A DNA stretch of 64,000 nt from Apostichopus japonicus. Taxonomy: Eukaryota > Echinodermata > Holothuroidea > Aspidochirotida > Stichopodidae. A program made the translations under genes and the position numbers. Of this stretch, positions 1 to 13,060 are shown piece after piece. The notes beneath the pieces are model-generated. The model saw only the letters and a list, made by a program, of their open reading frames with translations. It was not told the origin of the DNA and made no database searches. Each line of letters opens with the position of its first letter. Positions within the stretch are counted from its first letter, which is position 1. Location: the NCBI RefSeq assembly GCF_037975245.1, contig NC_092574.1:9583713-9647712 (forward strand), given 5' to 3'.

Positions 1-169
1 TGAATTAAAAATTATTACATATACTTGTTATACTCTTAATATCCTACCATCAAATTTGCCTTGAAACTTATTCAAATATGTTCAGAAAAGTAATTGCTCA
101 GATATAACTTTACATCACATGATATATGTGACCAATCAGAGATATTACTTCCTCTCATGTCAAACTCAC

Positions 170-3100
170 CTGCACATGATCGAGAGCCTTTCCGACAGTG
201 CTGGTAGTAAGTTCAACTGGATCACCTAGGCAGGTAAGATTGGTTACGGGACTGGTCTCTGTCAGTCCATAGGCTATCTGTACATTATAAGATTACATAC
301 AACTTGGATTAAAGGGTGTGGTGAAGACTTGCGCAAAAATAAACGTCTAATGTCGGTAATTTTGACCTAGTTTCGAATGAGGTGTAACAGAAGAGTTAAA
401 CACCACCATCGATCCCAGAAAATAAATACACACACAGCTTGCTACCGCCGGTAATTAGACACTAGTGTACAGTCAGTACATACAGCTGCGATCAATACCC
501 ACAGCACAGTATACAAACAATACAGCGATGGACATCTCAGGTCCAGCTAAAGATAACAATTAAGGTATCACGTTTCATTACTGTCTGCATTTTGTAGCGA
601 CACGAACAAAATGTCACTTGCAAGCAACAGAAAGTTAACTTTTTCAGATGGCCGCATGCGGTTTGGGGCGAGTCTTCAATGCCTTTAATGTTGAAGAACA
701 CCAAATCATCATCAGTTATCTCGTCAACTTCATCTGTGTGGTAGATGTATCACCACTGATGCAGAAATCTCTCCAAACAGCTAAGAAATTTGATGTGCCA
801 GTCGGGAGATATCGCAGATTTACTGTCTCACCAAGTGGTTCCATTTGATCAATAAAGTGATACTACCCAACCTGCACTTGCCATGAAATCCACTTACAAT
901 TTCACGGACTAAACTGGCAAATTGTGTACACCTTTTCCAATACTGCAAACCGATACAACCAATGCTAAAAAAATAGTTCAAAGCACATATCAATTTTATC
1001 CATCTTCTATGAAATTGTTATAAGCCTAGACTAGACTGTGGTGAATAAATAACAGTTATTCCTAAACATCCTTTTCAAAGTATTGTCTGACAAATACTTC
1101 CCATACACTCAGGACAGTTTATTCTGTGCTCATGAATATAAATTCCCCGTATGGTCAAAAACCTTGTCTTACACACTACTAAAACCCACCGACCAATCCC
1201 CAGGCTGAAGTTGTAATATAAACTTACCATAACATCATGCATATTCATTTTTGAGATACACTGCTTCATAATTTCAACTGGACAAGGCGACCCTGCCATG
1301 ATGCCAGTCGAGAGGGAGCTGACGTCGTAGTTTTTGAAGTTTGCATGGTTCAGCATATCTATGAACATTGTGGGTGTGCCATACAGGGATGTGCATCTGT
1401 GATAGGCGAAACAGCACTGACAAGGTTATATGTCAAATGTATAATGTGAAGATGACATATAGTTAACCATATGATTGAGGTTTGAATGAGCTAAAAGTAT
1501 TTAAGGGTATGACCAAGTGTAATCACATTTAACCTCCCAACTGCAATGAAGTTAAGTTTCATGTACGTATAACACACGTCCCTGTAAGCTAATTTTAGCC
1601 TAAGTTGAACAACTATAACTTTATTCATTCAATGATAATGGTTCATTGCATTTTACTTGGAAAAAGCAGTTTTCTTTTAAGGGTGTGAATGAAATTCAAC
1701 TTCAAAATTGTGAATTCAGAGAGCAGTATGTGAAAATATTAACTACCATATTGCAAAACCGAAGAAGAAAACATCACCCAAGATATACATATGAACTAAT
1801 ACAGGGTTGTGAGAGGTAGTGAAGGGAGGAACTAAAAGAAACTATTATAGCTTAGTGACTACTTGCCACATTCCATATGAGGATATTCAATGGCATTGAA
1901 TGTAAACACTACAAACAAGTTTAAATTAGTCATTGTTTTGACCATTGCTAACAAGATTCTTTCAGGGATGTGCTCAGGAATATTTAGTGCCGGGTGCATT
2001 TTTGTGGTAGTGTGATCCATGTCCTGGGGGAGGACTCTTAGGGGTGGGGGTACCCCCTCCCTTTTGGAAAATGTTTGCAAATGAAGTATGCTTAGATGGC
2101 AAATGGCACTAACTTCTCTGCCAAGTATTCACCCATATTTTGGTAATGTCAACATTTGTTAAATTAATCATAAAAAAAATACTGTCTGTGCTGGGCGGCA
2201 TTCAGAACTGCTGGGTGCAGCCTCATTGGGATACTCATTTCAACGAGTTTACCCGCATTTTGACTATTGACTTCTGTAGACCTCAAAGACTTTACTATAA
2301 AATGAATGTCAAACAAAACTTTCACAGCTAACAACCAATAGATTTCTTGCATAAATTATATTAAAGTGGATTCTTCTCTACACCTTTAACTTTGGAGTTA
2401 TTTTGTGACATTATATCAAATTATATTGAAAGCAAATCAATTCAAGCATAAACATATAACAAATGTTATACAATTAGATCTTACATAGTGGAATTAAAAA
2501 AAAAAAAATCATGCATCTGGATTATTGTCCAAAATATTTCTAACAAGAGAATGACAAAACTGTGATACACATTGCAGCAGACTTTATGAATATTCATGAT
2601 ATTCTTACTTTTCCTTTTCGACTGCTTGTAAGGTAGGCTCAGGCTCAAATGAGGGTGAAGGGAACACGCAGGTAGCACCGTGGGTTACAACACACATGCT
2701 AGCCAAAACCATTCCAAAACAGTGATAGAGGGGAACGGGACAGCAAATAGTATGATGCTACAAGGCAAATAGACAAAGCAGAAAAATAAAATAAACGTAA
2801 AGTGCAAAGCATGCATCATTTTCACTGTCTGGGAAGTCAATGGGAGCGATGGACTCACAAGTAACGCCGGTGACTTCCAATCATAAGGTCCCAAGTTCGA
2901 GTCACTCCAAGATTAATGGATTAATGTATGTCGTCCAGTTACAGAGTTGTTGACAATTGACAATTCATAATCATGGACTTTAAATATGAATTTAAGTGAC
3001 TGACTTCGGTCAGCTTGCAGTTTTTATAAGCCAATGAGGCTTCTTTGCGAGTTCCTGCTTGCAGGAGGATCTAAAATACATATAAACATGCATACAATTG

Positions 3101-6100
3101 GACTAAAAACGATGTGACTTCCTACAACTCTGCCAAAAAAAAGGAAGAAATAAATGTTTAAAAGTAAGCGGGCCTCATGACGTTTCCATCAGGATCTTCT
3201 TCAGAGGCTGAATTCCCGCTTACAAGACATGGATAGCTATAGGCTGACTTGTATAGAGTATAATGAGTCTAATGTACTATGGATCTGTGCAGATCTATTC
3301 ACAACTAGTGTAGAATAAAATGTTTTGCTTTTCTTCAAAGTTTTTGCAGTCCAAATTTTCTTCATTTTAAAGTATAAATATTATAACAAAAATAACAGTT
3401 CACTCAGTACAAGTTGTGTAGGCTCCAAGATTAAAGCAACCAAGTGCAACATAAGGAAACACAAAACAAAACAATTTGTCAATGTACATACATGTATTTA
3501 ACCACTACTGCTGATAACTTCCAACAGGCAATACCACAAAAATGATTAACTGATTTCGACTGCCATTTTGACCAAGTCACACAGTTCAGAACAAGTCGCC
3601 CCCCCCCACAACCGCCCCTTTTAAAGGCGAAGAATAAATTCACTGCTGAACGATACTATCAAGCATATATCAATACAATTCTAGGGTAGGCCATAACATA
3701 TCTATACTGTCTACGAGTGATTACATTAATTGTACTCACCTTTTCGTGGTACTTAATACCGAACCCGACAAAATTAGAATTATTTAAGATGTTCTGATGA
3801 GATAATGTGGCTCCCTTTGGAAAACCTGTAGTTCCCTGTAGTAATGAAATAGAGACATGATATATGTATGGTTAAGTTATTTTCTGCTCTGTGATAACTA
3901 ATTTTTGATTACAAGCAGTTTCTGTTCTCATAAAAGGGGTGAACTCCTCAGAAGTGAATTTTCTTCCACACGTTTTCGATCCAAGACGAAGCCTCAACAG
4001 AAGACCCGTTGAGTGTACCAACAGCTAGTTGACTTTGAGTGGGGCATTTGCAGGAAAGGTCTGATCTACTGTAGGGTGGCCACTGACAGGATTCAAAATG
4101 GAGGATACATCAAGGATTTGGAAAGATGACATGGGATAATAGTAAGGAATCATGTTTCGGAGCTTGTAAGCTAATACGGTTCTGGTACAATTATTATGAA
4201 TACGTAGCTCTAGGATTCCAAAAAAAGAGAACATCAAACTGTTTAGTTTAGTTTCCCTTCAAATCCTTTCATTGAAAATGCTGGACGTACGTGTGTCCTA
4301 CGAGAAGTCATGTCCGATGAAGGACAGTGCACGGAATCGTCAGAGAGTCCGACCTAATGCCTGACCTCCGGCCACCCTAGTTTATGGTGATAAATTGAAA
4401 CCATGGCAACTCACAGAAGTAAACTGAATATTGATGGGATCATCGAACTGCAGAGTCTTAGCAATCTCTGCTGCTTCCTTCCTGTGTTCGTCTCTTGCTA
4501 AGTCCATGACGTCATCAAACATGAGTGCCCCCTTAAAGTTGCCAGATCCTAGCATTATTACTGACTCCAATTCTGGTAAGCTATTACAAAAAGAATGACA
4601 TGGTATCATTACTATAAATATAATACACTGAATGTGACTTAAAATTACTTAACAATAATTATATATCAGAGAGCCATTATGACATGCATATTGATTGTGA
4701 TGCAAATTTTATGCAAACAGAAGCAATATAATATATATGTAATTATTATTTCCCCAAAAACACTCACTTCTTGCTCTTCAGATGATGACCTGGAGTCGCT
4801 TCTTCGATTTCTGGACATATTTCGTGAATCATGCTGTAATAATCCTGAGTTTTAAAGGACTGTGCAGAAACTATCGCCTTGACTCCAACCTGCAACAGAT
4901 TAATAGGAAATACAGTTTTTGATTGTCAAAATGAAGTCATTTATTTCCCAAACTCTTGTAATGTTATGTATTTTATATGATATATATTTCGTACATTCCA
5001 TGTAATATATATATATATATATATATATGGGTTATTCCATATAAAGTCACCAAAATTTGGAGCATGTTGTAGTTCGAACTCTTTTAAAAATTTGTGAATG
5101 CTTGGAACACAATGAAATACGCATATTCTGAAAAACAGTTGCATTGCTTCAAAATTGGCCAATTTATCACATCTGTCATTTTGTCATTTTCCTGACTTTG
5201 AGGTCTCATTTCTCAGCACTTAAACATTATACTACCTTCCTATTACAGAGTCCCTTTAAACTTTTTTCCATTGAATGAATAGGTTATCAAAGCATTTTTT
5301 TGTGAAGTTAGGTCAATTAATTTTGAAGTGTCAATACAATATTGCTATTTGGGCTAATGATTAATTGCTCCGAAACTATTATTTCAGGGTACTTGAATCT
5401 TTCATAGATTATGAAGTCCAGTCCAAAAAATACAAAATAATGATGACAATGCTTTCATGTAATGTCTTTGCAACTTGTGCAGCTCTAAAGTTGCTATTTC
5501 ATGTTGATGCCAATTTTTCAACAATGTAAGAACAATCCAAGAGATAGATCCTCTAGTTTAAATTTTTTTTTCCTTTCTTTTATTTTAATTGTTAGTAATA
5601 AACTATAAATTGAGCAAAGTCATGAATGTATGACATCAAGCCAGTAAGTCGTCTAATTACCTTCTTTAATGCATACTCTAACTCACTAGTTCTGTATCCT
5701 GGGTTCATATTAACCATGATCAAGCCGACTTTAGCGGTAGCATACTGTGTCAGAATCCATTCCAGTGTATTGGGTCCCCACATTCCGACGCGATCTCCCT
5801 TCTTGAGCCCTAAGGATAAAAATCCTGCAGCCAATCGATCAACCTGTAAAATGACATGAAAAGTCCAAGAAGATATCTATGGAATTGATATGAGTGGGAA
5901 TAAAGAAAAAACTTAACAAAACATACTTGGAAATGTCTACCAACTGAACGCACTGCATGAGAAAATAGTATCAATAGAAAGGTGCTAGCCAGATGGTTAC
6001 TGGTAAATATGTACTTTTAGACATACAAAATGCAACCAATGTGTGTGACATGGTTCCATAGCATGCTTCTCAAAGTCAAACCATTCTCAAATACTAAGGC

Positions 6101-8658
6101 ATGCAAATTAAGATCGACATCCTTAATTGGAATTTTAGTCCATTATTTCATTACCATGGCTTTTTTCTCTTGTTTCAATATTTCTTCTGGAAAGGAGGAT
6201 TGGATGGAGATTGGAAGAGCAAGACATCAATAATGATATTTCAACTAAATGTAGTCTTTATCTGCCAAGATAAATGAGCTATAAATTTATTTATTGGCTT
6301 GAAATATTATTGTCTCAGGCATATTGCAATGAAAGTGTTGTTAAAACAAAAGAAACAAGAAATAAAATAAAAAAAGAAGGATATGACCATCTTTGCCCTC
6401 CTCTGTTTTTTTTTTTACAAACTGCCAAAGGGTTAGAAAATGAATACCTCTGAAGCATCCATTCACGGTGTACTTAAAAATACAAGGAAATAAATCCCCA
6501 GAGTTTAACCATTGACACTTTGATGGGTTAGCTTATAACTTTTATTTTGTAGATTTCTCTTTTGTTTTAAACACCAATATACCTCATCTTGCAATTGCCT
6601 AAATGTTCTTCTTTTGTCATCTTTTGGAAACACATAGGCAGTCCTGTCCGGGTACTTGGCGACTGTTTCATCAAGCATACGACCGATGGTTTTCCCTAGC
6701 AACGGAATATTACTGGTGGAGTGGTAGTAGCTTTCCTCTAACTGTGTGTTTTTTCGGTTACGATTCAAGGACCTATGGCAAAAAGGAACAGAAAAGAATA
6801 AATAAAGGGGTTAAACGTGGGAAATAATAAGGAGATGTAACTACCTGAATTAAAGTAAGTAATTAAATTTAGTAATAATGGATTTTTACAAGACGATCAA
6901 GATTGATTTATCTTACTCATTCTTATTCTGGCATACTTACAAATCTGTTGGGATCAAAGTCCCTAGTAAATTGTTCAATCCATGTGTGTTTAACTTACTG
7001 AATGTGGACATCTCAATTTAGCAAATGGTGCCAACAAGCTTCCATCGTTTGTTTTTGTTAGTAATGACTAAGCAATTTCTTGATTACCATAGAGCTGCAG
7101 GTAACAATTTCTTTTAACAGCTCATACATTACTACTGTACAGGGAGTTGTAAGGAAAACTTTTAGTGGCCAAAGATGATTGCATGCGGCCTTCAATATAT
7201 ATCTCCCCAATTAATATATACATTTGTCCTTTTAGTATAATAATGAATGTAATATATTATTTGCTTCACTGATCAAATTTGTACATACATGTGTTGTCTA
7301 TACGTCATCAGTGTTACAATTTCATTAAACATACCTGCAGATTTTATATTGACAAAACCAACATGTGTTTTAACAAATGTCAATAACATGACAAGATTGC
7401 TAACATAAGTTTGCTGGCTTACATGGGGCGATTAATTGGGAAACAGATACGTAGCACAATTAATTAAACATTTTAATAACTGCAAGACCATATTTGTTTC
7501 CTTTGCCCCTGATAAATTAATTGTTAATTAATTTTGAGTGCAAAACATGTTTGGTGACGGGGAAGTCTTGTACATACTGAACACATGCACATATGGGCAC
7601 ACTATACGCACATACCACACTGCGACTGCACTCAAAGTTTAAAAGGTGTAACAGCGGTATATTATATATTAGAGCCTTTTTGCAAATAAAAGAGATCTTT
7701 TATCCAAACAATCAGTCAATTCTGATGGTTCTGTCTGATATGAAGTCCCCGAGTCTCGATCATACAAAGACTGAGGTATTAAAGTTGTTAACATCATCTA
7801 CATACATCTCAAACTTTTGGTATCAAGTTTGCCTTCTTCGACGATCAGTATCCCTTCATCACATATTTGTTCTGAGATCAGATACAGAGCAAATCAGATA
7901 ATCCAAAAAAAATTCAGTGAAACAATTTGACTTCGCCTTCTCATACTTATCTAAAATCCTTTCATGATAACAAAGATGTAAGAAACTTTAGAATCTGTCA
8001 ACATTTCATAGATGGCATAAAATGTTCAATACAATACTGTTAAATTACCTTCTGTGCTAAAAGTAGGTAAACAAATAATAAAAAAAACTGTGCATACAGT
8101 ACAGTAGCATACAAATGATTAATGCTTACAGGTGATCCACTGAGAAATTTGTACAACATTTTGAATGAAACCATGCAACATTCACAGGATGTCTAAGTTT
8201 GCTAGATTGCAATCTCGCTTTGAGAAAATCTAAGGTAGATTTGGACAAATTAACACTCTGTGCATTTCAATGGTTAGGATAACGATCATACTTCAGAGTG
8301 TTGAGAGCCAAGCTTGGTCCCAGGATCAATAATGCCACTGGCCCAGCTTACTGAATTATGAAGTTATGGATATGAGAATACATAATTCTTCACCGCACAT
8401 TTTTACGGACCTCCAATTGACTCAGGCTTCCAGGGCCTTCTCAGCCTGGCCCCTCCCCGTCCCTTTTGTCAGGCCTGATCACAACACACATTAATGTACA
8501 CATGCTGGTCTCGAAAAGTGAGAGAGAAAATGCTCTTACGCTGAAAATGAAAGAGATCTTGAATAAAGTCTTGGGACAGATGCAATGCCCTTTGCACACC
8601 GTCTGAGCTTTATCATCTTACTTGGTGTTGCTGTACTCTAGCTGCCCCCAATCACTGT
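170..8658 (-). CDS. ACSF2: Acyl-CoA synthetase family member 2-like, mitochondrial (partial)
   Basis: AMP-forming medium-chain acyl-CoA synthetase, which activates fatty acids with ATP and CoA; the family acts in mitochondria. Nine minus-strand exons join in phase with GT-AG borders: 8622-8658, 6583-6772, 5661-5843, 4768-4889, 4415-4580, 3740-3835, 2609-2757, 1228-1396 and 170-277, about 406 codons. Seen: the [11 protein letters not shown] and NMNPGYR regions (exon 5661-5843), the ATP-binding signature [11 protein letters not shown] across exons 4415-4580 and 3740-3835, PLYHCFG (2609-2757), LYGTPTMF (1228-1396) and [10 protein letters not shown] (170-277). Each matches the order and spacing in ACSF2. 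The adenylate-binding YxTGD motif and the C-terminal lid lie beyond the left edge. The first exon, with the start codon and targeting peptide, was not identified. The 37-bp exon at 8622-8658 is kept because its phase fits both sides. Other acyl-CoA synthetase subfamilies are less likely because the LYGTPTMF and YHCFG blocks are ACSF2-like. Confidence 0.93.
2840..3085 (+). mobile_element. tRNA-derived SINE, full copy
   Basis: The sequence from 2840 resembles a tRNA head, with a pol III B-box-like AGTTCGAGTCA at 2894-2904. It is followed by a body (about 2930-3085) that recurs in reverse orientation near 63208-63366. The body ends with GCAGGAGGATCTAAA and a degenerate ATAC-rich tail, as SINE 3' ends do. 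It lies in an intron of the ACSF2-like gene, between exons 2609-2757 and 3740-3835. The exact 5' end and target-site duplication were not resolved. Confidence 0.7.
5004..5029. repeat. (AT)n microsatellite
   Basis: Uninterrupted alternating AT run in the ACSF2-like gene intron between exons 4768-4889 and 5661-5843. Confidence 0.85.
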
Positions 8659-9496
8659 CTGCAAAACAAACAAAAAATACATATGTTTATGATTGTAGTT
8701 AGCTTTAAGGTACATAATATATGTCTTTAGGTCATTGCAACTTTTATACTACGTCGAATTAAGAACAATTTTTTCGGTGACAATCATAATCGGGAGTGAG
8801 TTTGAAATTAATGTTTTTAGTGCCAGGGACCATTTTCAGGTGAAAAAGAAGTTTCCCCTGGTTCATAGGCTTTTTGGTGGAAACCTTGAGTGTGACCATG
8901 GGACTATTTGGTATTTCTAAGCTATCAGTTATTTTCCTTGTCATCTACAGTACTGTCATACACCAACAAGTTTGCACATGTATGTGAATTATGTTTCCTT
9001 TTGAAGAAAACCTGAATCCGCGAGTGGTTGATTGGCTGTACATTACTAACCCTTAACACTTGGATCATGAGCACATTGTACCTTCACTGGAATATTAGAG
9101 TCCTGACTATCTGGCAAGCTATCGAGCCACTTGACTCCTTCTCCCACCCTTGGCCCCACCTCCTTCCCCCATCCCATCTTTTAGATTAAGCCTTCACATT
9201 AGATATCTGTAGGTGTGAGGTGACCTGCATAATATAACCTGCGTAATATCCATACTTGGATGGTGGATTACCCATAGTGAGTAGATGGTCCCTATTATTT
9301 GTGGTGCCAATCTCATTTATATTCATGAATAGGCGGTGCTTTGAACTATTTCTTTAAATGATTCAGTGGGGACACAACAACAATATGAATAAATTGAAAT
9401 CTCCTGTTGCAGTTAGTTCTAGGTTAACCCCATTTTTACTGGACTCATAGTTTAAACCCCGCCTACAAAGGCTGTCAATCAATCGTCAAAATTTTG

Positions 9497-9664
9497 GAGG
9501 AGGGGGTTGTCCGGGGGAATTTGTCATGGTTGGAAATTGTCCGAGTGGGAATTCTCTAGGGGACAATTGTCAGGTTTGGGAATTGTCCCAGTGGGAATTG
9601 TACGAGGGGGGAATCGTCGGGGGGATCGTCCTGGGGGAATTCGACCAGGGGTGAGCTGTCCGGG
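9497..9664 (+). repeat. Irregular GGGAATTGTC minisatellite
   Basis: Variants of GGGGAATTGTCCG recur: GGGGGAATTTGTC, TGGAAATTGTCCGAG, GGGAATTGTCCCAG, GGGAATTGTACGAG, GGGAATCGTCGG and GGGGGAATTCGACC. Spacing is irregular at about 14-20 bp. An open frame spans it only because the repeat lacks stops; the glycine-rich translation has no family match. Confidence 0.75.
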
Positions 9665-11167
9665 AACCGGTAAAATTTCATATTGTTACGCTTTGTCAAG
9701 ATGGGAAAAATTGTGCAATGATTGGGGTTTTCTCAACACTTTAAAGGTAGCCAGCTTAGGCCCCAAATTATAGCACGCTATAATTGCTAGAAGTTTTCAA
9801 GAAACACTTTCCTGGAGTTCTTTAACCCTCCAGATTGTTCGCAGACATTTTTAAGGAACACACAAGATGACTGAATGTCCCAGTGAGGAAAATCTCCTCA
9901 AAGGTTGTAATAAAAACAGTTTAAGAATTTTCATGGAAGGTAACCATATTTGAATATCTAGCATATTTGGGGACGATGCAGCATACCTTTAAATATCACA
10001 TGGAAATTTTAATGCAACTAAATTTGCACCAGCATTATAACCACAAAAGACGTAAATTTATCAATAAACTGGTCAAACTTAATTAAATTCACCCAAGAAT
10101 ACCTTCATCTGACCAATTTTAGTTGAATATAGTGGAATGATATTGTGCAAAAAATTGCTCAATCGGCTACGCCCTAATTCTAATAAATATAAATGATGCC
10201 TTGCAAAGATTTAACGACAGGCATAGCCTCGGCATATTCCTATGCCGATAAAAATATAAGTTTAGCTGAGCAAGGTCTGTGATTGACAACAGTGTAAGAC
10301 TAAGAGAGCTTTAATGTACTTGCTGACAAGTAGGCCAGGTTGCAGTTCATTTCTAGGCCTAAGCTACTGTTATTAGTACCTTAGGCTCAACTTAGTTTGA
10401 ACTCTGTACAAGCTAGGCCTAGTTAAACCCTGTTGTCAATGTTACAGCAACATTAGCCTAAGGAGTAAGGGTGTAGCCTAGTAATATGTATAGCAAAAAG
10501 TTGGGCACCTGGTGGTAGTCTTATCATGGTGTAATAATAGGGTTTAGCTTAGCATTACGTTTGTCTCGGCCTGACTTAAGTTCTAGCCTCAGTTAGGACC
10601 TATACTACTATAGCCTTAGGCCTGGGCCTAACTTTTTTTAGGCCCTAGGCCTAAGTTTAGGTCAATTATGTCATACGAGATCCTGGACGCAATCCATTCC
10701 TTAGTTTTGAACTCCCAAGGGAATTGCAAGAACCTCCTGGAGGTGATACTTACTAATGCACGGGGCTCGATTAGAAGCCCAGGTCAACTTTTCCACCAAC
10801 CTGGTAACGAAAGTGACACTGTGCACGGTAGTCACTCAGGTGGGTGGAGCTTCTAGACTTAGCCTAGGCAAACGTAAAGCACATTTGATACATGCATGAG
10901 ACCGGATGATAATACGTGAGACCGACCTTTGGACTGTCTGACAGAAGGAGTTTACAATGGTTATCTTAGCATGCGTCATGCACATTGAAACCGAATACCA
11001 TTGAACCCAAAAGAACTAAAAACGGCCTCATCCATTTCTATGGTTGAACCACAGAAATACCATCTGTTCGTTGAACCACCGATATGTCTGGCATTGAAGA
11101 GAGGAATTGTGAAGCCACATGTTTTAGGAATATGAATAATTTTATTGTGTTGAGTATACTGCAAACA

Positions 11168-11720
11168 GTGGCGTAGGAAGGTATTTTTGAGTGGGGGAGG
11201 GGGGGTGAAGACTGATGGCCAGCTCGGGGGAGGGGTCTAAGGGGAGCAGGGGCGTAGCGAGCGGGGGGGGGGGGGGGTGTGGGGGGTGTCACAAAAGGGG
11301 TCTGTCGGCAAAAGGAGAAAAGGTGAAGAGAGCGGAAGGGGAAGAAAGAAGGAAAGCTGAATAGAAAAAGGAGAACGGGAGCTTCTTCCGTGCCAAATTT
11401 GACTTAAAATATGCACCAGATTGCATCTAAGGACGTTCAAACTAATTTTTCCAAAGGGGAGGGGTAGACCCCCTACCCTTAGACCCCTCCCCCATTTCAG
11501 TCACCACTTCCAGATCCGTCGGCAAATCAAATTTGACTTAAAATATGCACCAGATTGCATCTAAGGACGTTTCAAAACTAAAAAATTGCCAAAAGGGAGG
11601 GGGACACCACCTCCCCTTAGACCCTCCCCCATTTCAGTCACCACTTCCAGATCCGTCGGCAAATCAAATTTGACTTAAAATATATACCAGATTGCATCTA
11701 AGGACGTTTCAAAACTAAAA
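11168..11720 (+). repeat. hAT-like left end and ~133-bp tandem repeat block
   Basis: It starts with the same CAGTGGCGTAGGAAGG end as the element at 12693 and shares its G-rich interior. A second CAGGGGCGTAGC-type end lies at about 11246. From about 11385 a unit of roughly 133 bp is repeated about 2.5 times. Each unit holds ATTTGACTTAAAATATG, ATTGCATCTAAGGACG and CAGATCCGTCGGCAAATC. G-runs and C-runs within units can pair, for example GGGGAGGGGT with ACCCCTCCCC near 11456-11491. No matching right end or target-site duplication was found. Confidence 0.6.
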
Positions 11721-12108
11721 GTTTTCCAACTCTCCACAAATCTTAGTTAATTATTAATACATGTAGGTTCGAATAGGGTAACTAAATGGAAATGAAAAAT
11801 TGAAATGCATAAGCTTACAATTGCAGGTCAAATGAAAACGTGAAACAGAAAAGCGCCAAGGTTAGAGTGAAAAGGAAATGGAATACCACAAAACTATACA
11901 ATAAACAATATTTATAACACGTACCTCTTTTGTTACAAAGTCAACTTGCTGGCAGCGGGCAGGAACTAATTGACAGAATTAAAGATTAAGAAATAAAGAC
12001 GAAAATGTTTTCAATACTGTAGCTGCATGACTAGTATAAGGTTTTCAAGTTTGTCTTGGTGAGTATTTACAAGTCTGCAGTAATGTAATTCACTCAGATA
12101 CATAGGCA

Positions 12109-12152
12109 AGGGGGGGGGGGGGGCAAGGGGGGGGGGGGCAAGGGGGGGGGCA
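12109..12152 (+). repeat. Three G-runs split by GGCAA, quadruplex-prone
   Basis: Three runs of nine or more guanines are separated by CAA within about 45 bp. This fits the G-quadruplex pattern without ambiguity. It is followed directly by a C/A-rich segment. Run lengths in the assembly may be unreliable. Confidence 0.8.
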
Positions 12153-12692
12153 GACTGCCCAAAAATTTCCAGAGGACAAGAAATTCGGGCAAAAGTCCTG
12201 AAAAATTCGGGCAGCCTAAGAGGAGATAAAATTAATAAATATTAATAAATATGCAGTAGCTTGCCCGAATCTTTTTCAAATTTTTGCCCGACAATTCGTG
12301 GAGAGCGTTTTGTTTTTCCCCTTCAAAGTAGTGTTACCATTTTTTTCTGCTTCTAATTTACCAAATTTTTGGGGAAGTGTAAATTTCTAAAACGTGAGAT
12401 TATAAAATAAAGAATGTTTAGATGCAACTTGCAAGGCCTCAGAAGTGCCATTTCCGGCAATCTGAGAGGCATTTTTTGCCAAATATTTATTGTGCGCTAC
12501 GCGCCAACCGATGGTGGCGATCCGCTTAGTGTCACGGGAACTTTCGGGCACAAAAGTTTCTGCCCCCCCCCCCAAACAAACTGAAATGGTCCCGTATATA
12601 CGCCTATGCCCAGATATATAGATACCAAAAATGCGTAGCTTTTTCTTTACTGCAATTATCATGCAGCAATTTGTTAATATAATGGCTTAAAA

Positions 12693-13060
12693 CAGTGGCG
12701 TAGGAAGGTACTTTTGAGTGGGGGGGGGGCTGAAGACTGATGGTCGGCTTGGGGGAGGGGTCTAAGGGGAGGGGTGTCCCCCTCCCCTTTGGATTTTTTT
12801 GCATTTCCAGGTAGCCTTTGATGCAATTTGGTGCAATATAGCACACTTCAACACCGACTCCATTTTGTAAACTTAATTTTGTATTTTCACCTGGCCTTAT
12901 ATGCAATTTGGTGCTCCAAATGAGATTTTTTTTCTCATTTGGAAATGAAAAAGGGGTTTTCAGACTTGCGAAGCGGGGTGGGGGGGGGGCGGAATGATAC
13001 TTCCGCCCCTCCACATTTTTCACTGGGGGGGCTGACGCCCCCCCGGTTCCTACGCCCTTG
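12693..13060. mobile_element. hAT-type MITE with 8-bp target-site duplication
   Basis: The element begins CAGTGGCGTAGGAA and ends TTCCTACGCCCTTG. The ends are inverted repeats with two mismatches (perfect core GGCGTAGGAA at 12697-12706 and 13047-13056). It is flanked by a perfect 8-bp direct repeat GCTTAAAA at 12685-12692 and 13061-13068. The CAGTGG-type ends and 8-bp duplication are hallmarks of hAT transposons. The 368-bp interior has G- and C-runs and no transposase. A related left end occurs at 11168. Confidence 0.85.

Noticed and set aside
9507-9773. Glycine-rich open frame
   Set aside because: It is the translation of the GGGAATTGTC minisatellite.
10837-10985. Minus-strand frame starting MCMTHAKITIVNSFCQ, basic and presequence-like, as ACSF2 exon 1
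   Set aside because: No donor of the required phase (one base into a codon) with a good GT context was found; left unannotated.
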